DNA from: Brumimicrobium sp041655765
GTDB taxonomy: Bacteria; Bacteroidota; Bacteroidia; Flavobacteriales_D; Crocinitomicaceae
DNA length: 12,969 nt
Direction of reading: 5' to 3'
Assembly (NCBI GenBank): GCA_041655765.1
Contig: JBBAEU010000034.1
Coordinates: 1 to 12,969, forward strand
Each line of letters begins with the position of its first letter. The first letter of the stretch is position 1. The notes under the pieces were generated by a model. The model was not told the origin of the DNA, did no database searches, and worked only from the letters and a program-made list of their open reading frames with translations. Shown here one piece after another: positions 7,616 through 12,969 of this stretch. A program made the translations under genes and the position numbers.

Positions 7616-9292
7616 TTAAGAGGCTTCTTTTGCCAATTTTTTATCTTTTATATATCTATAAGTAAAGAATATGATATGACCAATTCCGATAGTTAAAGAA
7701 ACGTAATAGAAAGCAAAATCTCTTTCTGTTTCATCGGCACCGCTATAATGATGAAGTATAGCTAGAACGACCAATAAAATAGCAGTAGCTAATCCAGTAA
7801 TACTGATATAGACCCTATCTTTAAAATGTTTGATATTTGCATTTAGCTTACTATTTCTAGCACCATATTGTTCATAAATATCGAAACCAATTAGCATCCA
7901 AACTAAAAGTCTAATCCACGTGTCGAAAGGTAAAAACACCATCATTGACAAACAAACCAATATTCCTAAGATGGGAATGAATGGAACAAAAGGCACTCGA
8001 AATCCTCGTGGTGCATCTTTCATTTTATATCGCATAATCAGTACACCTGCGCAGACCAAAATAAAGGCAAATAAAGTTCCAATACTTGTCATTTCCCCAA
8101 CAATTCTTCCAGGAATAAATGCCGCAAAGACACTCACAAGTATCATAAATAGAATATTTGATTTATATGGTGTTCTGTGTTTTTTATGAACTTCTGAGAA
8201 GAATTTCGGAAGTAATCCGTCCACACTCATTGAGTAGAAAACTCGACTTTGTCCGAGAAGCATCACTAAAATTACAGAAGCATATCCAAGAAGTATAGCG
8301 ATGATAATCGCAACATTTAACCAAGGATAATCAGGGTGAGGAACACCATCTATAATAGGTCCCATCCATTCAATTGCTACGGCAACAGGAGCCAATGCTC
8401 CAGACCCATCAACAGATGCAAACTCAGTATAATGTGCAACACCTGTCATTACATAAGCAAACAGGATATACAAAACTGTACAGATAATTAATGAACCTAA
8501 TATCCCTATTGGCATGGCTTTTTTAGGGTTTTTGGTTTCTTGTGCTGCGGTTGACACGGCATCAAAACCAATATAAGCAAAAAACACAATCGCTGCTGCT
8601 CTTAAAACTCCTGTCCAACCAAATTCACCAAATTTTCCAGTGTTTTCAGGAATGAGAGGCGTTAAATTTTCGGGACGGATATATTTGAATCCAATGACAA
8701 TGAATACAACCACTATAGCAACTTTAAGGAAAACAAAGAGGTTGTTGATTACTGCCGATTGACTTGTTCCTCTAATTAAGACAAGAGACATGATAACAAC
8801 AATGAAGACAGAAGGAAGATTTAAAATTCCTCCATCGAATGGCGTTTTCAAGAGTGATTCTGGGAGTGCTACGTTATAATGTCGAAACAGTTCAGTTAGA
8901 TAATTGCTCCAACTTGAAGCTACAGTTGCAGCTCCTACGGCATATTCAAGTACCAAATCCCAACCGATAATCCATGCGATAAACTCTCCCATTGTTGCAT
9001 AAGAATAGGTATAAGCACTTCCTGCAACAGGAATCATTGATGCAAATTCGGCATAACATAGGCCAGCAAGTCCACAGCCCAAAGCCGCAATTAAAAATGA
9101 AATCATGATTCCTGGTCCTGCGAAATTAGCTGCAGCAATTCCAGTAATTGAAAATAATCCAGCACCAACAATTGCTCCAATTCCTAAAGCAATTAATGAA
9201 AAAGAGTTAAATGTACGTTTCAGAGTTCCTTCTCCTGCTTGATTGGCTTCTTCGATTAAGAGTGGAATGGATTTCTTTACAAAAAGACTCAT
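7616..9292 (-). CDS. APC-superfamily amino acid permease, cationic amino acid transporter (CAT)-like
   Basis: Inner-membrane secondary transporter for amino acids. The 558 residues show about 14 hydrophobic segments: near 33-50, 58-82, 98-120, 158-174, 185-201, 227-245, 262-284, 325-347, 376-394, 400-420, 435-453, 458-476, 493-514 and 524-546. Family marks are the broken first helix GIGAIVGAGLFSITG (37-51), CYAEFASMIPVAGSAYTYSY (79-98), FFAYIGFDAVSTAAQETKNP (237-256) and GQSRVFYSMSVDGLLP (347-362). Fourteen helices and these motifs fit the CAT subgroup better than 12-helix members. Substrate is not readable; cationic amino acids are only a family-based guess. The start is the only ATG after an in-frame TAG eleven codons upstream and leaves a normal short cytoplasmic N-terminus. 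The 34-base gap to the convergent aspartokinase gene shows no clear hairpin. Confidence 0.92.
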   Translation of the reverse strand: MSLFVKKSIPLLIEEANQAGEGTLKRTFNSFSLIALGIGAIVGAGLFSITGIAAANFAGPGIMISFLIAALGCGLAGLCYAEFASMIPVAGSAYTYSYATMGEFIAWIIGWDLVLEYAVGAATVASSWSNYLTELFRHYNVALPESLLKTPFDGGILNLPSVFIVVIMSLVLIRGTSQSAVINNLFVFLKVAIVVVFIVIGFKYIRPENLTPLIPENTGKFGEFGWTGVLRAAAIVFFAYIGFDAVSTAAQETKNPKKAMPIGILGSLIICTVLYILFAYVMTGVAHYTEFASVDGSGALAPVAVAIEWMGPIIDGVPHPDYPWLNVAIIIAILLGYASVILVMLLGQSRVFYSMSVDGLLPKFFSEVHKKHRTPYKSNILFMILVSVFAAFIPGRIVGEMTSIGTLFAFILVCAGVLIMRYKMKDAPRGFRVPFVPFIPILGILVCLSMMVFLPFDTWIRLLVWMLIGFDIYEQYGARNSKLNANIKHFKDRVYISITGLATAILLVVLAILHHYSGADETERDFAFYYVSLTIGIGHIIFFTYRYIKDKKLAKEAS

Positions 9293-9347
9293 AATTGGTT
9301 TTGTGTTTTTATAGCTTTGTTTCTAATTAATTATACAAAATCTCAAG

Positions 9348-9376
9348 TTGAGATAAATGTAATTTCGTTATATTTC
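9348..9376 (+). promoter_or_regulatory. Weak plus-strand promoter-like pair (TTG, 18 bases, TATATTTC)
   Basis: TTG (9348-9350) is followed after 18 bases by TATATTTC (9369-9376), one base off TAnnTTTG, with spacing in the range used by Bacteroidota. It points towards the broken small frame at 9381-9572 and away from the permease. Chance occurrence is quite possible at this base composition. Confidence 0.2.
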
Positions 9377-9380
9377 GATT

Positions 9381-9572
9381 GTGAAAATTAATAAATTATT
9401 CGAGTTATTATCATATAATTCTATAAAAACTTTAAAAACATACAGTTATTAACCCAAAAAGTCTGATATATCAAGATTCAAGAAACTGCTTATTTCATTT
9501 AGGGTTGAACAAACGCTTATGCACAAAATTGGGAAAAAGAGACTGATGATTAAAAAAAATATCGAGGAATAA
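9381..9572 (+). pseudogene. Possible small or decayed plus-strand gene with one internal stop
   Basis: From GTG at 9381 the frame runs 23 codons to TAA (9450-9452) and then continues in the same frame for 39 codons to TAA (9570-9572). The product would be Lys-, Ile- and Leu-rich (first part begins with KINKLFELL, second part contains SFRVEQTLMHKIGKKRL). I do not recognise a family. What makes it worth listing is its surroundings: a promoter-like pair ends five bases before the GTG, and a terminator hairpin starts one base after the final TAA. In AT-rich DNA a frame of this length with one stop is not improbable, so it may be no gene at all. Confidence 0.15.
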
Positions 9573-9573
9573 C

Positions 9574-9627
9574 AAAAAGGTGGCAGAGGATTCCGGTATT
9601 GTCGGAATTTCTCAAAGCCACCTTTTT
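9574..9627 (-). terminator. Strong nested hairpin terminator, probably bidirectional
   Basis: AAAAAGGTGGC (9574-9584) pairs perfectly with GCCACCTTTTT (9617-9627), an 11-base stem with an A/T tract on each side. Inside it, ATTCCG (9590-9595) pairs with CGGAAT (9603-9608) around a seven-base loop. It begins 20 bases after the stop of the minus-strand repeat-protein gene and so most likely ends that transcript. The symmetry means it would also stop plus-strand transcription. Confidence 0.85.
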
Positions 9628-9646
9628 ATTTCCTTTTCAGATTTTA

Positions 9647-12600
9647 TTATCTTTTCAGATAAATATATCCAGTATAAACTTCCCCTGAATTAGGTACATT
9701 ATCATCACCTCCAAGTTTAAGAATGTAATAATATGTACCTTCTGGTAGTTCGTTTCCACCAACATTTAATTTGTTCTGTGAAGTTCCATCCCAATTATTT
9801 TTGTAGTTTTCACTGTGGTAAACTTCAGCACCCCATCTGTTATAAATCCATATCTCTGTATTTGGATATGCATCTAGATTCCCTATATAGAAATAATCAT
9901 TCTTGCCATCACTATTTGGAGAAATTACTTCTGGAATATCAATATCACAAACATTAACGGCTAAAGTGATTTCAGTACCTGAAGTACAACCTGTTTGATT
10001 CTCAATAACAATATTGTAAGTGCCTGCATCTGTTAGATAGACTCCATCTATGAAATAAGATGAACCTGAATATACAAAGACATCATCTTTATACCAATAG
10101 TATGTGTATAAAGTAGAATCTGCTCCATCAATTGTTAAGTTGATATTCGTGCCTTGACAAGCATTATAAGAACTAGCAGGTAACCCCTCAGGTATGTCAG
10201 AAACAGTTATAGTTATGGTTGCACTATCAGAACAGCCGTAGTTGTCATAACCAATAACTTCATACGTTGTGGTTGTAGTGGGCGAAACTGTATGTGCTTC
10301 ACCACTTCCAAGACCATTGTCCCAAGTGTAGGTAGAACCACCAGTAGCTGATATCATAGTTTGATCTCCCAAACAGATTTGCATATTATTTCCTGCACTA
10401 ATATCTGGATTTTCATGGATATTTACTGTTACTTGAACTGTATCTTTACAGCCAATTGCATCAATACCAATAACTTGATAGGTTGTGGTGCTGCCAGGAG
10501 AAACAGTATGCTGATCACCATTGCCAAGTCCATTATCCCAAATATATGAATCTGCACCTGTTGCAGTTAAAGTTGTAGAACTGCCTGTACAAATGTCTAA
10601 ATTACCATCAATAACAATTGTTGGAGCTGGGTTCACAGTAATCGTTACGTTGCTGGTGTCTATACATCCAAACGCATTTGTTCCGATTACTTCATAGGTA
10701 GTTGTACTTGTTGGAGAAACAACGTGCGTGCTTCCACTTCCAAGTCCGTTATCCCAAACATAAGAATCAGCATTAATAGCGAGAATTGTCGTTTCTTCTC
10801 CTTCACAAATTGCATGGTCAGCGTTTGTCTGAACATCGGGTTTAGGATTAACAACAATCTGTAACTGTACAGTATGACTACATCCATTACTTAAAAAGCC
10901 AGTTACTTCATACGTAGTTGTACTTGCAGGAGAAACTGTGATTTCATTACTTGTATCTGTAAGCCCATCCCAAGTATATGTTTCTCCACCAGAAGCAGTT
11001 AATGTTACTGAATCTTCCTCACAAATCTCAGCTAAATCAGATGTGAGCGTGATTGTAGGTGTTTCTAACATTTCATCGATTGAGATTGAAATTGTTCCAG
11101 AGTTACATCCATTTTCAACACCACTTAAATCATAAAGTGTACCAGGAGTTAGTCCTGTTATAACACCATTGTTATCAATATTAATTCCTACATCACTCGG
11201 TGTTATTGTATAAGCCACATTTGCATCATAATTTGAAATTTCAATTTGCTCATCAGCAAAGCAGCTAGCAGCTGAAATTGTATTTATTGCTGGAGTGGCA
11301 GGTGCATTCGGTTCTTGAATATTAACATTAATACTTTCCGTAGAATTACAATCTCCATTGTTTATAGTAATGTTGTTGTATTCTCCAGCCGGTAAATCTA
11401 AATTTCCTGTTCCTCCTATGATTTCAATCGGTAAATTATGTGGCGTTCCACCCGCATCTTCATAGGTTAAATCATAAATTCCGTCAGTGATGTTTGTAAC
11501 GATAACTTCAATGCTTCCATCATCTCCACAATTTGCAGGTTGAGTTACATTAACAGTTAAAGTTGGTGTTGGTAGCATCTCTTCAACTACGAATGCAGAG
11601 GAGATTTCAGAATCACAGCCAAGATTGTTTGTTGCAATCACAGTATATGTTGTATTAAATCCTGCGTTAATAATATCTCCGTTGCTATCCACATCAATTC
11701 CGTCATTAGGATTGAATGTATAAGTGTAATCCGTATCATAGTTCGTAATCTCTGCACTGCCATTAGCTGTACAAGTTGGGTCTGTAACATTAATTTGCGG
11801 TGCTACTGGAGATTCCAACATCTCTGCATTTGTGAAAGAAAAAGAATTTGAAATACAGCCGTTTTCTTCTACATGAACAGTATAGGTTACTCCTATTGTT
11901 GCATCCATAATTAAGCCAGGATTATCAGTGTCATCAACATACGGTCCACTTGGAGAGAAGACGAAGTTAACGTCTGGACCATAACTACCAAAGTTTGTAA
12001 TTATTGTAATACCATCTCTTTCGCACAATGCACCACCAATATCTAATACAGGATCATCTGGCGAATTAGGATCGGATAGAGAAGCATCAACAGGGGCAGA
12101 ATCGCACTGTCCATTATTTATTACCATATTTTGATAGCTTCCAGCAACAGTGTTGATTGTTGCCGTTCCTCCTGTTACTGTTACATCAAATGTGCCACCA
12201 TTATAAGTAATCGTATAATCACCATCCGGTACATTTGTGAATGTTAATTCCAACGCCCCATCATCTCCACAAATACTTGGGTTAATCGGATTAACACTAA
12301 TTGTTGGATTTGGTAGTTGTGCTTCAATTGTAAACGAAGTTTCTGGAGAAGTACAACCGTTTTCTGTTGCTGTAATTGTATAGTTGCCAGCAACACCTGT
12401 GATTGAACCATCAGCCCCAATTGTTCCCGTACCAGTTGTAAAGTTATAAGTTAAATTACTGTCATATCCACTAATTGTAGCAGTTCCATCTCCATCACAA
12501 TCTGCTGAAGTTACATCAACTACTGGTGCAGCTGGAGTTGGTAATTGTGCTTCAATTGTAAACGAAGTTTCTGTAGAAGTACAACCGTTTTCTGTTGCTG

Positions 12601-12969
12601 TAATTGTATAGTTGCCAGCATCACCTGTGATTGAACCATCACCCCCAATTGTTCCCGTACCAGTTGTAAAGTTATAAGTTAAATTACTGTCATATCCATT
12701 AATTGTAGCAGTTCCGTCTCCATCACAATTTGCTGGAGTTACATCAACTACTGGTGCAGCTGGGGTTGGTAGTTGTGCTTCAATTGTAAACGAAGTTTCT
12801 GGAGAAGTACAACCGTTTTCTGTTGCTGTAATTGTATAGTTGCCAGCATCACCTGTGATTGAACCATCACCCCCAATTGTTCCCGTTCCAGTTGTAAGGT
12901 TATAAGTTAAATTACTGTCATATCCACTAATTGTAGCAGTTCCATCTCCATCACAATTTGCTGGAGTTA
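9647..12969 (-). CDS. Giant secreted repeat protein with type IX secretion C-terminal domain (N-terminus beyond window)
   Basis: Likely a surface or secreted adhesin-like protein exported by the type IX system. The frame is open through the right edge (complete codons from 12967), so the 1,106 visible residues are only the C-terminal part; the TTG at 12253 is internal and the signal peptide is not visible. From N to C: three near-identical 76-residue repeats (type A, each with CDGDG and ENGC); a type B unit beginning CGDDG (Cys codon near 12271); two diverged type A units (Cys near 12025 and 11773); a second type B (near 11530); one more type A (near 11263); five Ig/PKD-like units with their first Cys every 72 residues (11023 to 10159); and the sorting domain (about 9650-9952). 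That domain shows VISPNSDGKNDYFYI, IWIYNRWGAEVYHS, NWDGT, LPEGTYYYIL and YTGYIYLKR, as in the gliding motility-associated (CHU_C, TIGR04131) family. Most repeats carry two Cys, suggesting disulfides. A hairpin terminator follows. Ligand and exact role are unknown. Confidence 0.92.
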   Translation of the reverse strand, partial: TPANCDGDGTATISGYDSNLTYNLTTGTGTIGGDGSITGDAGNYTITATENGCTSPETSFTIEAQLPTPAAPVVDVTPANCDGDGTATINGYDSNLTYNFTTGTGTIGGDGSITGDAGNYTITATENGCTSTETSFTIEAQLPTPAAPVVDVTSADCDGDGTATISGYDSNLTYNFTTGTGTIGADGSITGVAGNYTITATENGCTSPETSFTIEAQLPNPTISVNPINPSICGDDGALELTFTNVPDGDYTITYNGGTFDVTVTGGTATINTVAGSYQNMVINNGQCDSAPVDASLSDPNSPDDPVLDIGGALCERDGITIITNFGSYGPDVNFVFSPSGPYVDDTDNPGLIMDATIGVTYTVHVEENGCISNSFSFTNAEMLESPVAPQINVTDPTCTANGSAEITNYDTDYTYTFNPNDGIDVDSNGDIINAGFNTTYTVIATNNLGCDSEISSAFVVEEMLPTPTLTVNVTQPANCGDDGSIEVIVTNITDGIYDLTYEDAGGTPHNLPIEIIGGTGNLDLPAGEYNNITINNGDCNSTESINVNIQEPNAPATPAINTISAASCFADEQIEISNYDANVAYTITPSDVGINIDNNGVITGLTPGTLYDLSGVENGCNSGTISISIDEMLETPTITLTSDLAEICEEDSVTLTASGGETYTWDGLTDTSNEITVSPASTTTYEVTGFLSNGCSHTVQLQIVVNPKPDVQTNADHAICEGEETTILAINADSYVWDNGLGSGSTHVVSPTSTTTYEVIGTNAFGCIDTSNVTITVNPAPTIVIDGNLDICTGSSTTLTATGADSYIWDNGLGNGDQHTVSPGSTTTYQVIGIDAIGCKDTVQVTVNIHENPDISAGNNMQICLGDQTMISATGGSTYTWDNGLGSGEAHTVSPTTTTTYEVIGYDNYGCSDSATITITVSDIPEGLPASSYNACQGTNINLTIDGADSTLYTYYWYKDDVFVYSGSSYFIDGVYLTDAGTYNIVIENQTGCTSGTEITLAVNVCDIDIPEVISPNSDGKNDYFYIGNLDAYPNTEIWIYNRWGAEVYHSENYKNNWDGTSQNKLNVGGNELPEGTYYYILKLGGDDNVPNSGEVYTGYIYLKR
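10196..11059 (-). repeat. Four 216-base tandem repeats encoding 72-residue Ig/PKD-like domains
   Basis: Four units of exactly 216 bases are visible in the DNA: the segment around ATCCCA recurs at 10319 (as GTCCCA), 10535, 10751 and 10967. Each encodes a Cys, a Trp (TWDGL or WDNGLG), an S-P-x-(S/T)-TTTY-x-V segment and a Gly-Cys. The middle three units share the WDNGLGxG block. A fifth, more divergent domain (first Cys codon near 10159) keeps the 72-residue spacing of the first Cys but has a ten-residue insertion before its second Cys. The units are clearly diverged, so they are older than the repeats at the right edge. Confidence 0.88.
12321..12969 (-). repeat. 228-base near-identical tandem repeats (2.8 copies visible, running off the window)
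   Basis: The unit beginning GCTTCAATTGTAAACGAAG on the plus strand recurs at 12321, 12549 and 12777, a period of exactly 228 bases or 76 codons. I count nine mismatches between copies 1 and 2 over the full unit, five between copies 2 and 3, and six between copies 1 and 3, over the 193 bases available. The third copy is cut by the window edge. The in-frame period and absence of indels keep the protein intact. Each unit encodes one type A domain. Confidence 0.95.

Larger units (their letters stand above)
9293..9646. other. Intergenic region between permease gene and repeat-protein gene
   Basis: This 354-base gap lies between two minus-strand genes. Next to the repeat-protein stop is a strong nested hairpin (9574-9627). 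The rest is very AT-rich. On the minus strand I found no convincing promoter for the permease, only TACATTTA-like near-matches. On the plus strand there is a promoter-like pair, then a 63-codon frame broken by one TAA that ends directly at the hairpin. No tRNA or known RNA element is recognisable. Confidence 0.6.

Noticed and set aside
12253..12253. TTG at 12253 as start of the repeat protein
   Set aside because: The frame stays open through the right edge and the upstream codons encode further type A repeats, so the TTG is an internal Leu codon.
12321..12969. Regular direct repeats as a possible CRISPR array
   Set aside because: The period is 228 bases, the whole unit is conserved with no variable spacers, and it is in frame with a coding sequence.

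Overview
The window looks like chromosomal DNA of an AT-rich, Flavobacteriia-like member of the Bacteroidota. Evidence: a giant repeat protein ends in the type IX secretion C-terminal domain known as the gliding motility-associated domain; genes start without clear Shine-Dalgarno sequences; and boxes close to the Bacteroidota -7 consensus TAnnTTTG precede sucA and the aspartokinase gene. Placement below class level is not possible from this sequence alone.

Layout, left to right. (1) Bases 2-1870, plus strand: the C-terminal two thirds or so of a type III restriction endonuclease (Res) subunit, with helicase motifs and an intact-looking PD-(D/E)xK nuclease. Its beginning and any partner methyltransferase lie outside the window. 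(2) Bases 1947-5971, minus strand: a two-gene sucA-sucB operon for the E1 and E2 components of 2-oxoglutarate dehydrogenase, convergent with res. (3) Bases 5972-6312: a 341-base divergent intergenic region with a promoter for each flanking gene and, between them, what looks like the decayed 3' end of an alkaline-phosphatase-superfamily gene. (4) Bases 6313-7581, plus strand: a monofunctional aspartokinase. (5) Bases 7616-9292, minus strand: a 14-helix APC-superfamily amino acid permease, convergent with the aspartokinase gene. (6) Bases 9293-9646: a 354-base gap with a strong, probably bidirectional terminator and a weak hint of a small or dead plus-strand gene. (7) Bases 9647-12969, minus strand: the C-terminal 1,106 residues of a very large secreted repeat protein whose N-terminus is beyond the window. 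It is a mosaic of two alternating repeat types, five Ig/PKD-like domains in exact 72-residue register, and the sorting domain.

The sucAB pair works in the TCA cycle. The aspartokinase and the permease both concern amino acid supply, but they are transcribed towards each other and are not an operon. The restriction subunit and the repeat protein are the accessory elements: one for defence against foreign DNA, the other a cell-surface or secreted adhesin-like protein. I found no clear evidence of an undescribed multi-gene system. The most interesting points are the near-identical 228-base tandem repeats, the modular architecture of the surface protein, and the two gene-remnant candidates in the intergenic regions.
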